From: Moraxellaceae bacterium UBA2032
GTDB taxonomy: Bacteria; Pseudomonadota; Gammaproteobacteria; Pseudomonadales; Moraxellaceae
Reading direction: 5' to 3'
DNA length: 11,828 nt
Assembly (NCBI GenBank): GCA_002333125.1
Contig: DDBM01000272.1
Span: 2,468 to 14,295 of the forward strand
Positions within the stretch are counted from its first letter, which is position 1; each line of letters opens with the position of its first letter. The notes beneath the pieces were generated by a model. It had not been told where the DNA came from. It saw nothing but the letters and a program-made list of their open reading frames with translations, and ran no database searches. This document shows, in pieces, positions 1 through 7,566 of the stretch. Both the position numbers and the translations under genes were made by a program.

Positions 1-33
1 GAACATTTTTATGTGGCCAGTTGGCCGCTGTAG
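1..33 (+). CDS. Possible 3' end of an upstream gene (partial)
   Basis: One plus-strand frame is open from the window edge and ends in TAG at 31-33, reading EHFYVASWPL then stop. That stop overlaps the Shine-Dalgarno-like TAGGAGA in front of lpoB, a common arrangement in tight operons. Ten codons are too few to identify a product. A second frame is also open and stops at 44-46, overlapping the lpoB start, so the choice of frame is not secure. The palindrome GGCCA-GT-TGGCC at 15-26 lies inside this stretch. Confidence 0.25.
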   Translation, partial: EHFYVASWPL

Positions 34-42
34 GAGAAAACC

Positions 43-663
43 ATGAAAACAACATCCGTGTTATTAGCTGCTCTTGCTTTAGGGTTGAGTGGTTGTGCCT
101 CGGTTAAATATGGCGATGCTAGCGCCACAGAAACCGTTAACGAACGTTTTGGCTCTACCGATTTGCAAATGACGGCTAAAAGCATGACCGAGTCTTTGTT
201 GTCATCGCCCGTTATTGGCGAAGCCAATGCAGGCAACAAACGTCCTGTGATGTTTGTGGAGCGTATTGCCAACAAAACCGACGAGCATATTGATACCGAA
301 TCAGTGTTAGACAGCATGACCACCAAGTTACTGCAATCTGGCAAAGTACGTTTGGTCGATATGTCGCGTGTAGAGTCGGCACGTACACAGCTTAAATTTC
401 AAAATAGCGATGAACTAAGTAACCCCAAAACTGCTATTGCCTTTGGTCAAATGGTGGGTGCAGAGTTTATGCTTTACGGCAATTTAAGCAGTATTTATAA
501 AGAGGCTGGCAGTGCCACTAATCCTGTGGACAAATTCACCAAAACTCGTGATGTCTATTATAAGTTCACCTTAAAACTTATGAATTTAAAAACTGGTTTG
601 GTCGAATGGCAAGACGAACAAGAAATTCGCAAAACAGCTAAACGTGGTTTGTTGGGAATGTAA
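43..663 (+). CDS. lpoB: Penicillin-binding protein activator LpoB-like lipoprotein
   Basis: This is a 206-residue outer-membrane lipoprotein resembling LpoB. In the known family, LpoB reaches through the periplasm to stimulate the bifunctional peptidoglycan synthase PBP1b. The N-terminus is a lipoprotein signal: K2, a hydrophobic run, then the lipobox LSGC with the lipidated Cys at 18. A short polar linker follows, then a CsgG-like alpha/beta domain from about residue 65 with family-like segments: the RPVMFVERIANKTDEHID region, GKVRLVDMSRVE, AEFMLYGNLSSI, and the C-terminal VEWQDEQEIRK followed by a basic tail. The length is close to the usual 190-215. The start is set by an AGGAGA ribosome binding site at 31-36. 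The gene may be the last of an operon that begins outside the window. Its 3' end faces the CotH-family gene across a repeat-bearing gap. The family call is firm; activation of PBP1b in this organism is inferred from E. coli. Confidence 0.82.
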   Translation: MKTTSVLLAALALGLSGCASVKYGDASATETVNERFGSTDLQMTAKSMTESLLSSPVIGEANAGNKRPVMFVERIANKTDEHIDTESVLDSMTTKLLQSGKVRLVDMSRVESARTQLKFQNSDELSNPKTAIAFGQMVGAEFMLYGNLSSIYKEAGSATNPVDKFTKTRDVYYKFTLKLMNLKTGLVEWQDEQEIRKTAKRGLLGM

Positions 664-667
664 AAAC

Positions 668-722
668 AGGCTTCGACTCCGCTCAGCCAACAAAAATGCT
701 CCCTGAGCGGAGTCGAAGGGTT
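668..722. repeat. Inverted repeat, 16-bp perfect stem (REP-like)
   Basis: CTTCGACTCCGCTCAG at 671-686 is perfectly complementary to CTGAGCGGAGTCGAAG at 703-718, with a 16-base spacer. The flanks AGG...CCA on the left and CCC...GGTT on the right are shared with the second locus near 3668-3759, giving 22-base identical arms. It begins five bases after the lpoB stop, between convergent genes. The hairpin could end transcription or stop 3' exonucleases, but no T-tract follows on either strand, so a classical intrinsic terminator is not supported. Similar palindromes are, to my knowledge, scattered through many bacterial genomes as short intergenic repeats. Confidence 0.85.
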
Positions 723-741
723 CATTTAGAGCTTACCCTAG

Positions 742-762
742 CCCTCTCCTAATAGGAGAGGG
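742..762. repeat. Short perfect hairpin, second repeat type
   Basis: CCCTCTCCT at 742-750 pairs with AGGAGAGGG at 754-762 around the three-base loop AAT, a tight GC-rich hairpin. It lies between the 16-bp inverted repeat and the end of the CotH-family gene. No T-run follows on either strand. Its pyrimidine/purine arms resemble the imperfect hairpin at 7567-7609, so both may belong to one CCCTCTCC-type intergenic repeat family. Termination or transcript-end protection for the convergent genes is possible but inferred. Confidence 0.7.
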
Positions 763-791
763 AATTTCCATCGTTATAATTTTCTCGTTGT

Positions 792-2531
792 TTACAACGC
801 CACCACTTCCCCTGCCTTCACTTCAAAAGCATATACACCAAAATAATTTTTATCTGCTACTGTGGTGCTATCAAAAGCATTTTGAATGTTGCCTTTGCTG
901 TCTTTAGCAGTCACTTTTAAGTAATACACGCCATTAGGCAACAAAGATTTTGCCAATAACAACTCAGTTTGGCTCAAGGTTTGCTCTTTAACCACAAACG
1001 CAGCCTCAAAACGTGGACTAGTGGCAATTTTAACATTGTAGGTTAAAGCATCGCCTTGCAAATCTACAGAGGCATCCCAGCCAATACGCACCTGACTATC
1101 GGACAATAACTCTACTGCCTGATAGTAAGGCATTGGGTTTTCTAAGCTCGCCAAAAAATGGTCATAGTGTTGCTTGGGTAATTTAGCAATACGCGCATAT
1201 TCGTTTTGCCACTCTGTCAAAAAATTAGCAGTGTCAACAAGCGGCAAAAATGCTTTGTCTGGTACTACACTAATTAAAGGTTGAATCAACGGCTTGTAGC
1301 TATCTAATTTAGCCTGCACTTTGGCCTCGGTCAGATATTTACTATACACCTCGTCAACCGCTTGTTTAAGCTCGGTCAAATGTTTAGGGTCTTGTAAAAA
1401 GCGTTTATGTAGCGGCACACTCCACCAATTAGCCACACTTAACTGCCACGGAGCGTATAACTCTCCTGCTTTTTTTTGGTCGGGCTGCCCCTCAAAGCCA
1501 AATGCACCATCATAATCCCACGGCAAAAAATAAAACTTGTTGCTGTCTTTGGGTTGATACAAAGCAAAGTTTTGGTTAATTGTGTCACGGTTGCCCATTA
1601 AAATACTGGTGGCTAGCCATGTTAAATAGTTGCTTTTGTCAAAATACTGGCCAAATACGGTATCAAAACTTTTGCTATCGTCATTAAGCGCCGTAAGCAT
1701 AGCAATTAATGTTTGATGATTTTTATTATCCGCCTCTAAGCCTAGCGTTTTTTCAAAGTTATCTTTGTTAAGTGCCGCGCCTTTATCATCTAATGTTAAG
1801 TTGTCATTAAGAAAAAACTCAAAATCTTCGGCTTTATAAATATTGCCATCGGTAGGTAGTTTACGATTAACCAAATACTCTTTACCCATTTTTTCGACAT
1901 GGGTAAACAAGCCATAATCGTTTGTGGCGTATTGTTTGCCACTTTTGTCAAAATTAGTGATTTGCATTTGCACAAACTGGGTACGCAAACTGGGAATATG
2001 CGGAATATCTCTAAACAAATCAAAGGCCAATTTATTACGCACACGAATTAAATCATAGGGATGTTTATTAAATTGTAAGGTTTGTTCACCGCGCCATAAA
2101 CCTGCATCTTTGGCCAGTTTAATCCGATACGATTTTTGGTCAGCCAAACGTGTACTATGACCACGCAAACGCAATGTAGCATTTTTAGCTTTACCATCAT
2201 CGGCAAAGCCATCAATCACAAAATGCGCATCAATTTCTGGCACATTCGCATCGCTGTCGTCTGCATCATTATTCACATCGGCAAACGTCCATGTGCTGGT
2301 ATCTGTGGTTGTTACTGTTGCTTTTAACACTTGATTTTTTTCAACAGCGTACACAGCAACATCATCTTTAATGGCGGCAGCTTCTTGTGTATCTAATACT
2401 GGTGTTGGTGTTGGTGTTGGTGTTGGTGTCACTTGGGGAGATGGCGCATCATCCCCACCGCCACCACAAGCCGCTAAAGACGCAAGCATGATTGCCAAAA
2501 CTAATGGCTTGAGTGTTGTGATTGTTGACAT
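792..2531 (-). CDS. CotH kinase family lipoprotein with C-terminal Fn3-like domain
   Basis: This 579-residue predicted lipoprotein has a signal peptide ending in the lipobox LAAC (Cys 22), then a GGGGDD stretch, a Pro-Thr stalk (TP x5, residues 35-44) and a CotH kinase-type domain at about 100-465. Family hallmarks are RLRGHSTR...KSYRIKL (121-139), GNRDTINQN (313-321, with D316) and LPWDYDGAFG (336-345, with D339 and D341). CotH of Bacillus spores is an atypical protein kinase that uses such Asp residues. An acidic DVNNDADDSD stretch (85-94) resembles a calcium-binding loop. Residues about 468-555 (beginning near MPYYQAVEL and running through TYNVKIATS and GVYYLKVTAKD) look like a fibronectin type III fold. 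The domain order suggests a surface-displayed or periplasmic, membrane-tethered enzyme; the substrate is unknown. The start follows AGGG about 13 bases upstream, a weak and distant site, but the signal peptide supports this start. It appears to be a single gene, divergent from fbp. Confidence 0.85.
   Translation of the reverse strand: MSTITTLKPLVLAIMLASLAACGGGGDDAPSPQVTPTPTPTPTPVLDTQEAAAIKDDVAVYAVEKNQVLKATVTTTDTSTWTFADVNNDADDSDANVPEIDAHFVIDGFADDGKAKNATLRLRGHSTRLADQKSYRIKLAKDAGLWRGEQTLQFNKHPYDLIRVRNKLAFDLFRDIPHIPSLRTQFVQMQITNFDKSGKQYATNDYGLFTHVEKMGKEYLVNRKLPTDGNIYKAEDFEFFLNDNLTLDDKGAALNKDNFEKTLGLEADNKNHQTLIAMLTALNDDSKSFDTVFGQYFDKSNYLTWLATSILMGNRDTINQNFALYQPKDSNKFYFLPWDYDGAFGFEGQPDQKKAGELYAPWQLSVANWWSVPLHKRFLQDPKHLTELKQAVDEVYSKYLTEAKVQAKLDSYKPLIQPLISVVPDKAFLPLVDTANFLTEWQNEYARIAKLPKQHYDHFLASLENPMPYYQAVELLSDSQVRIGWDASVDLQGDALTYNVKIATSPRFEAAFVVKEQTLSQTELLLAKSLLPNGVYYLKVTAKDSKGNIQNAFDSTTVADKNYFGVYAFEVKAGEVVAL
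2400..2429. repeat. Hexanucleotide tandem repeat (5 perfect copies) coding for Thr-Pro
   Basis: TGGTGT is repeated five times without error, reading as five Thr-Pro dipeptides on the minus strand within the CotH-family lipoprotein, just after the lipidation site. The six-base unit means gain or loss of copies keeps the frame, so slippage would change stalk length rather than switch the gene off. Variation between strains is an inference from the perfect identity of the units. Confidence 0.9.
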
Positions 2532-2570
2532 TGACTAACCCTGTAACCCTTTAAAAATTGTGCCAAATCT

Positions 2571-2599
2571 ATCACATTTTGCCTGTCCTGCCAAGTCAA
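2571..2599 (-). promoter_or_regulatory. Candidate sigma-70 promoter for the CotH-family gene
   Basis: On the minus strand, TTGACT (plus positions 2594-2599, five of six matches to the -35 consensus) is followed after exactly 17 bases by TGTGAT (2571-2576, four of six matches to the -10). This leaves a leader of roughly 30-40 bases before the start codon at 2531. The position and spacing are good, but the -10 is imperfect and no experiment supports it. Confidence 0.4.
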
Positions 2600-2610
2600 C
2601 AACGATAACT

Positions 2611-2638
2611 GGCATCTAAAGGCAATCTAAGGGATAAT
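2611..2638 (+). promoter_or_regulatory. Direct repeat and possible -10 upstream of fbp
   Basis: GGCATCTAA (2611-2619) is repeated almost exactly as GGCAATCTAA (2621-2630), about ten bases or one helical turn apart, directly before GATAAT (2633-2638), which matches five of six bases of a -10 box. No good -35 sits at the right distance. Two half-sites in phase just upstream of a -10 would suit a transcription factor that activates fbp, but this is inference from spacing alone. Confidence 0.25.
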
Positions 2639-2672
2639 TATTTATCTATTTATGTGATGCCTTGGAGTTTTC

Positions 2673-3662
2673 ATGTCTGCTATTACCCTTAATCAGTATT
2701 TGGTACAAGCCAAAGTCCCTGCACAACTACAACAATTACTCACGCAAATGAGTGTTGCTTGCAAAGCGATTAGCATTGTCATTGGTAAAGGCGCATTAGC
2801 GGGCGTGTTAGGTCAAGCAGGCTCAGACAATATTCAGGGTGAAGAACAAAAAAAATTAGACGTGATTTCTAATGATATTGTATTAGATGCAGGTTTACGT
2901 TCTGGCAGTATTGCAGGTTTAGCCTCCGAAGAAATGGATGATATTTTTCCGCTACCTGATGGCACACCGCTTGGCGACTATTTAATGTTGTTTGACCCGT
3001 TAGATGGTTCTTCTAATATTGATGTAAATGTCTCGGTAGGCACGATTTTTTCGATTATCAAAAAACCGCTTGAGGCCACATCAGTAGTCGTCACAGAAGA
3101 CTTTTTACAAGCAGGCAATCAGCAAGTGTGTGCAGGTTATGCCGTTTATGGCCCTTCTACCTTGTTAGTATTAACTTTAGGTAATGGCGTAGATTGTTTT
3201 ACTTTAGACCGTGAATTAGGCGAATTTATTTTAACGCAAACAGGCATGACCATTCCTGCCGACACCAAAGAGTTTGCTATTAATATGTCTAATATGCGCT
3301 TTTGGGAGCAACCTGTAAGGCGTTATGTAGAAGAAATGATGGCAGGGAAAACAAGCATTCGCGGCAAAGATTTTAATATGCGCTGGGTAGCCTCAATGGT
3401 AGCCGATGTACATCGTATTTTAACGCGTGGCGGTGTGTTTATGTACCCGTTTGATTTAAAAGACCCAAGTAAGGCAGGCAAATTACGCTTAATGTACGAA
3501 GCCAACCCCATGAGCTTTATTGTAGAACAGGCAGGTGGCGCATCGACCACAGGCCGTGAACGTATTTTAGATGTTAAACCAACGGGCTTACATCAACGTG
3601 TACCTGTGATTTTAGGCTCTAAAAATGAAGTGGAGTTAGTAACGGGTTATCATCAGGAATAA
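2673..3662 (+). CDS. fbp: Fructose-1,6-bisphosphatase, class I
   Basis: This enzyme hydrolyses fructose 1,6-bisphosphate to fructose 6-phosphate and phosphate, the committed step of gluconeogenesis, in the cytoplasm. The 329 residues match the usual class I bacterial length (E. coli has 332). The metal-binding motifs are in order: the acidic pair E86/E87 in LASEEMDDI, then the [10 protein letters not shown] signature (108-117, D108 and D111), and the substrate/metal segment [12 protein letters not shown] (269-280) with E276. GGAG at 2663-2666 gives a good ribosome binding site seven bases or so before the ATG. It stands alone: divergent from the CotH-family gene and convergent with the EF-hand gene, its stop lying only eight bases before the repeat array. 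No truncation or key-residue loss is seen. The assignment is secure. Confidence 0.97.
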   Translation: MSAITLNQYLVQAKVPAQLQQLLTQMSVACKAISIVIGKGALAGVLGQAGSDNIQGEEQKKLDVISNDIVLDAGLRSGSIAGLASEEMDDIFPLPDGTPLGDYLMLFDPLDGSSNIDVNVSVGTIFSIIKKPLEATSVVVTEDFLQAGNQQVCAGYAVYGPSTLLVLTLGNGVDCFTLDRELGEFILTQTGMTIPADTKEFAINMSNMRFWEQPVRRYVEEMMAGKTSIRGKDFNMRWVASMVADVHRILTRGGVFMYPFDLKDPSKAGKLRLMYEANPMSFIVEQAGGASTTGRERILDVKPTGLHQRVPVILGSKNEVELVTGYHQE

Positions 3663-3667
3663 CCACT

Positions 3668-3759
3668 AGGCTTCGACTCCGCTCAGCCACCATCATCACA
3701 CGCAATATCGACTCCGCTCAGCTAGCGTAAAAACGCACCCTGAGCGGAGTCGAAGGGTT
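3668..3759. repeat. Three-unit REP-like array with nested hairpin
   Basis: The array has three copies of the core seen at 671-718. CTTCGACTCCGCTCAG occurs at 3671-3686, a 5'-trimmed copy TCGACTCCGCTCAG at 3708-3721, and the inverse CTGAGCGGAGTCGAAG at 3740-3755. Either forward copy can pair with the inverse one. The nearer pairing gives a 14-bp stem with an 18-base loop, and inside that loop GCGT-AAAA-ACGC (3725-3736) forms a small second hairpin. The right arm reaches the stop codon of the EF-hand gene (3758-3760), so the array spans nearly the whole fbp/EF-hand convergent gap. Bidirectional transcript ending or RNA 3'-end protection is plausible but unproven. Confidence 0.85.
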
Positions 3760-5800
3760 AAGCAAACGGATCTTTTAAATCACGTTTAGCCCCTTTAGGT
3801 AAACTGGCTAATACCGTTAACGTTGTACCAAACGCAATACTGACTTTAGCATTGGTATTTACCGCCCAACCGTTGGCATCCAAAATCGGGGATAAGTTAC
3901 GTTGACGCAATTTAAACCAAGCCATAACCATCGACGGCCCCGAAATAATCAGTAATAAACCTAAAATAGCAATCGGCATTTGCCACCAAATAAGTCCCAA
4001 AAAGCCCGACATCATCGCTGCCAACGCTGTACCTAACGCACCCACCGCCAAACCAATGGCGGCAAAAATACCAGCAAATTTAGCAACATCAAAAGCTGCA
4101 GGCGCAGCCGCTTTGGCATCGGCAGGTGCTTTAGCCGCATCTTGCGCCTTCGTCACTGTGCTAGAAACTGCATCAGCCGATTTAGCTTCAATGGCTTTAT
4201 CTTGGTCTGCGGCCATTTTTTGCAGTTGATTATTCACCATGCGCCCTAAACGTCTGTAAGGTGTCCAAAAAGCTTCGCGTACACTAATGGCATTTTCGAT
4301 GATTTTAACAACAGTAGCATCCCAATCTTTACCTGCTCTGTCGTAAAACACCCCGTTACGGCCAACCATTAAATTACCTACTTCGCCTGCGGTAATCGCT
4401 GCAACGATGGTTATTTTTTCGGGGCTTTCTTTACGGGTACACTCACAATAAACTAAATAAGCATTACTTAAACCTGCCATTTTGGCATGTTTAGCCATAT
4501 CGTTAACATGCACCGTTAAATCGCAACTACGCCCGTCCAAAAACAACGTCCCTGCCTGAAAAATTGCTTTGTCTTTACGTGTATAAAAATCACTAAACGA
4601 CACAAAGTTATTAACTAAGGTTAGCAATCCTGCCTGATAACGCACTAATTTATCTAAATCGACTAAGGCATTAGCGGCATCTGCGACTTTTAAATCATCA
4701 TCCACCAACACTAATAAGGCTTGCTCAATTAGGCTATTTAACAAGGCTTCGCGCTTATCGGCGGCTAATGCAGACACGGCTAAATCAGGTTTTTTGGCTA
4801 ACCATGCTTTGTAAGCTGCAAAACTTGCCTTAAGTTGTGTCCATTGCTCTAAGGTTAGCTCGGTAACATTTTCATCTAAAGATTGTTGACGAAATTGTTG
4901 TATCGCCTGTTGCCATGCAGGATTAATGCCTTGCGTTAATACTAAAGGCTGATTAGCCACAATTTTGGCCAAAGGTAAGGTTTTGGTGTCGGTGCTATCT
5001 ATAGCCAATAATTGCGCGCCTAGAGCGGCAAATTGGCTTTCTGAGCCATTTAATGATGCTGTTGCTTTATCATCAAAACTGGCTAATTGCACCCGTACAA
5101 AATAGTCGTCAATTTTGGCTTCAACAGCCGTTAAGGCATCGTAGGCTGTGGCTGTTTGCGCACCCAAAGGCTTTAATTCAGGCTCTTGCGTTAAACGTAA
5201 TTCCCATGCAGCCAAGGTATTTAAATCACTAAAAAATTGTTTTATTTTTTCGGCACTAATAGCCGCTTCACTGCTTCGATCCACCTCACTGCCGAGTGTG
5301 GCAATAATATCGTTAATTGCCTGAGCCACATCAGGGTCAACCGCTAAGGCAGCAGGAATCAAACCATCACCATTAGGTTGACTCGCAGGAAACATCTTAC
5401 TTAAATCTTGGGTATCTTTAACACTCACAAAATCTGCATCCTGTTTCGTCAAACGCGCCAATAGTTGCTTTCCTGCCGCTAAAATTTTCGCGCCTTCAGC
5501 ATCTTCACTGTTAATCGCTGCCAATACTAAACTATTACCGCTCAACAACACCTCTGGCGTAGCTAAACGCGCTAATGTCCACTCTACGGCTGCGAGTAAC
5601 TCGGGCACACGAATACGGCCATCATTATCGGCATCAATATAACTGAGCATCCGTGGGTCTAGCTCTAAGCCCTTAGTGGGACAAGCTAAGGCTGTCCATA
5701 ATTTTTTATCTAAACTAGCCAAACCCTGTAAATCTTCAACCGAGTCAATCACTACTTGGTCAAAACCACTACTACGAAAAAAACGCCATGTATGAGTCAT
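3758..5800 (-). CDS. EF-hand membrane-anchored protein of unknown function
   Basis: This 680-residue protein does not match an enzyme or transporter I know, although I recall similar EF-hand hypothetical proteins in other bacteria. Residues 56-67, DADNDGRIRVPE, are a complete canonical EF-hand loop with acidic ligands at positions 1, 3, 5 and 12, Gly at 6 and Ile at 8. A second loop at 141-152 (QPNGDGLIPAAL) keeps the NGDG and Ile but lacks the first Asp and the terminal Glu, so it is degenerate. The middle (about 170-530) is alpha-helical looking, with an Ala/Leu/Asp-rich first half and a more ordered second half (SFSDFYTRKDKAIFQAGTLF, LDGRSCDLTVHVNDM). An Ala/Lys-rich linker (about 535-570) leads to two strong membrane segments (about 575-601 and 604-627), then RNLSPILDANGWAVN and a weakly hydrophobic tail. 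No signal peptide is seen, so the N-terminal EF-hand part is probably cytoplasmic. It lies 42 bases after the hydrolase gene on the same strand and may be co-transcribed. The ribosome binding site is weak. Confidence 0.72.
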   Translation of the reverse strand: MTHTWRFFRSSGFDQVVIDSVEDLQGLASLDKKLWTALACPTKGLELDPRMLSYIDADNDGRIRVPELLAAVEWTLARLATPEVLLSGNSLVLAAINSEDAEGAKILAAGKQLLARLTKQDADFVSVKDTQDLSKMFPASQPNGDGLIPAALAVDPDVAQAINDIIATLGSEVDRSSEAAISAEKIKQFFSDLNTLAAWELRLTQEPELKPLGAQTATAYDALTAVEAKIDDYFVRVQLASFDDKATASLNGSESQFAALGAQLLAIDSTDTKTLPLAKIVANQPLVLTQGINPAWQQAIQQFRQQSLDENVTELTLEQWTQLKASFAAYKAWLAKKPDLAVSALAADKREALLNSLIEQALLVLVDDDLKVADAANALVDLDKLVRYQAGLLTLVNNFVSFSDFYTRKDKAIFQAGTLFLDGRSCDLTVHVNDMAKHAKMAGLSNAYLVYCECTRKESPEKITIVAAITAGEVGNLMVGRNGVFYDRAGKDWDATVVKIIENAISVREAFWTPYRRLGRMVNNQLQKMAADQDKAIEAKSADAVSSTVTKAQDAAKAPADAKAAAPAAFDVAKFAGIFAAIGLAVGALGTALAAMMSGFLGLIWWQMPIAILGLLLIISGPSMVMAWFKLRQRNLSPILDANGWAVNTNAKVSIAFGTTLTVLASLPKGAKRDLKDPFA

Positions 5801-5842
5801 TCTTAGCTCGCTCTTAAAAGTAAAATTTCAGTTTATTGGTCT

Positions 5843-6796
5843 TTATAACAAAAAATCTTGCAAACACGCCACAATCGCTTTTCTAAAAAACTCAGTTTCA
5901 TTGACTAATTGATGCGAAGCGTCTGCCAGTCGTAACGTGCGCTGCACCTTAAACTTAACACCAATAAAATCTAAATTATAATCTCCATTGACGGTTTTAT
6001 CTTGGCCACCCTGCACTATCCATACAGGGGTATGACAAGCAGGTAAATGGTGTATATATTCAATCCACTCTTTTAAAGCCAATAGCCACGCCACAGGAAT
6101 CCAATACGCTTGTAAGGGGTCTTCTTCTCGCATAAAGCGAACAAAATTAATATCACTCGTGTTTTGTCTAAAAATTCTGGGTAATCCTGTACGCACCGAT
6201 TTAAACCACCAAAAAGCCAATTTAAGTTGCAACCATTGCATTTTGGCAGGATACACCAACGGGGCTAATAAAAATAATCGCTCAAACATTGGCTGTTGCT
6301 TTTGGGTGTGTTTAGACAACACATAATCCATTAAAATAGCACCGCCTGTGCTTTGCCCTATGGCTAACCACGGTTGTGGCAAATACGCTTTAAAATATTG
6401 TATTAAATGTTCTAAAACAGTTTGATATTCATTAAACGATGCAATACTGGCACGCGTGCCTGACGATAAACCATGCGCAGGTAAATCATAAATAATCACA
6501 CTAAAGTTGGCGGCTAATAACACTGGAATAATATGCCTATACAAACCACTATGTTCTAAGTAGCCATGCAGTATCCACACCACACCGCGCGCTTTAGGCA
6601 CAATGTAGCTATGTGCCACGACACGATACGCTGCAATATCAAAATACCCACAACTATGAGTAACGTGCTTAAAATCTTGCTCAAAATCTAAATGATAAAA
6701 ACGACAATACTCCGCCACCGCTCCCCTACAAGCAACACGCTGCTTAATATCAAATGGCTGTAGTGCTTGCCGTGTTTGCTCAGGAACAAAAACCAT
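5843..6796 (-). CDS. Alpha/beta hydrolase, monoacylglycerol lipase/lysophospholipase-like (S33)
   Basis: This 317-residue serine hydrolase has an alpha/beta fold. The oxyanion region HGYLEHSG (77-84) and the nucleophile elbow GQSTGG (147-152, Ser 149) are typical of the PldB/monoacylglycerol lipase group. D266 in QGGQDKTV and H295 in ADASHQLVNE complete a catalytic triad in the expected order. A lid-like region lies between about 180 and 250. No signal peptide is present, so it is probably cytoplasmic or loosely membrane associated; tryptophan and hydrophobic residues in 185-245 would suit a lipid substrate, but substrate choice is inferred. AGAGG sits about seven bases before the ATG, supporting this start. 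It is the upstream member of a likely two-gene unit with the EF-hand protein and is divergent from the hydroxylase gene, which may also act on lipids. Confidence 0.87.
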   Translation of the reverse strand: MVFVPEQTRQALQPFDIKQRVACRGAVAEYCRFYHLDFEQDFKHVTHSCGYFDIAAYRVVAHSYIVPKARGVVWILHGYLEHSGLYRHIIPVLLAANFSVIIYDLPAHGLSSGTRASIASFNEYQTVLEHLIQYFKAYLPQPWLAIGQSTGGAILMDYVLSKHTQKQQPMFERLFLLAPLVYPAKMQWLQLKLAFWWFKSVRTGLPRIFRQNTSDINFVRFMREEDPLQAYWIPVAWLLALKEWIEYIHHLPACHTPVWIVQGGQDKTVNGDYNLDFIGVKFKVQRTLRLADASHQLVNETEFFRKAIVACLQDFLL

Positions 6797-6901
6797 AACA
6801 AACCTCTAAAATAATTGGCGCAAGATGTCAAGTGGTATCAAAAAAAACGGTTACAATTAAACTTAGCACGATAGTACAGATTTATTGTAGAGGGTTTAAG
6901 C

Positions 6902-7558
6902 ATGATTGGTATTCCTATTGCATTACTCGCCGCCAATGGCGTTGAATGGTATTTACATAAGTATGCCTTACATGGCGTTCCTCAAGAAGGCGGTGGTCGT
7001 AAATCTATTTCGCCCCCCTTTATGAAACGTCATTGGGCGCATCATAAACAAGTGCGTTTAAGTAAATACCGTGATGATTCCTTGTATGGTGATACCCATA
7101 ACGAGGATGCCATTGCCGAAAAACGCGCACTGATTCAAATTTGTGCCGTCACAAGCTTGGCCATGCCCATTGCGCCCTTTTTTACTTTGACTACTTATTA
7201 TTGTGCATGGAACTACTGGCATGTACATAGTAAGTCACACTTAGACCCAGAGTGGGGAAAAAAGACCATACCTTGGCACTATGACCATCATATGAATACC
7301 AATCAAGATGCTAATTGGGGCGTAACCAAACCGTGGTTTGATTATATTATGGGTACACGGGTAATTTCTTCGGCTGATTTACAAGAATCTAACCCACTAG
7401 GTATTAAGCTACCACGTTTTATAGAAAACAAGCTTAACGCTTTAGCGAGACGTTATGTACCACGCGCTTTTGAAAAACTAGATGCTAATACCTTAGAAGA
7501 AAAACAAAAACGCGCCCAAGGCTTAGAAAATAAAATGCCTGATTTTCAAGCTGCTTAA
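6902..7558 (+). CDS. Fatty acid hydroxylase / sterol desaturase family protein (short)
   Basis: This is a 218-residue membrane protein of the di-iron hydroxylase superfamily. The His clusters expected to bind two irons are visible: H19-X4-H24, H44-x-x-H47-H48, H107/H109/H113, and H126-x-x-H129-H130, with WGVTKPWFDYIMGT following as is usual at the family's C-terminal end. Hydrophobic stretches are at about 2-18 and 80-106. It is shorter than many relatives because its first His box lies in the first 25 residues. An upstream in-frame TAG at 6872 and the lack of any other start codon rule out a longer N-terminus. TAGAGGG at 6888-6894 is a good ribosome binding site. The C-terminal tail (160-218) is basic and soluble. 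The substrate (fatty acyl chain, carotenoid or sterol-like lipid) cannot be told from the sequence. It converges with comEA. Confidence 0.85.
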   Translation: MIGIPIALLAANGVEWYLHKYALHGVPQEGGGRKSISPPFMKRHWAHHKQVRLSKYRDDSLYGDTHNEDAIAEKRALIQICAVTSLAMPIAPFFTLTTYYCAWNYWHVHSKSHLDPEWGKKTIPWHYDHHMNTNQDANWGVTKPWFDYIMGTRVISSADLQESNPLGIKLPRFIENKLNALARRYVPRAFEKLDANTLEEKQKRAQGLENKMPDFQAA

Positions 7559-7566
7559 TTTCCTCC

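Noticed and set aside
56..90. Mobile element boundary near the repeats
   Set aside because: No transposase, terminal inverted repeats with target duplications, or integrase gene is present in the window, and the genes are core-type on both sides.
9..344. 111-codon minus-strand frame opposite lpoB
   Set aside because: It overlaps the LpoB signal peptide and domain coding sequence and its translation resembles no protein family.
668..762. Intrinsic terminators for lpoB and the CotH-family gene
   Set aside because: The stems are strong but no T-tract follows on either strand, so they are listed as repeats rather than terminators.
6826..6831. Perfect TTGACA on the minus strand upstream of the hydrolase gene
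   Set aside because: At 17-base spacing the -10 would fall on the ribosome binding site (TAGAGG), and the only AT-rich alternative is about 12 bases away. It does not form a workable promoter for this start.
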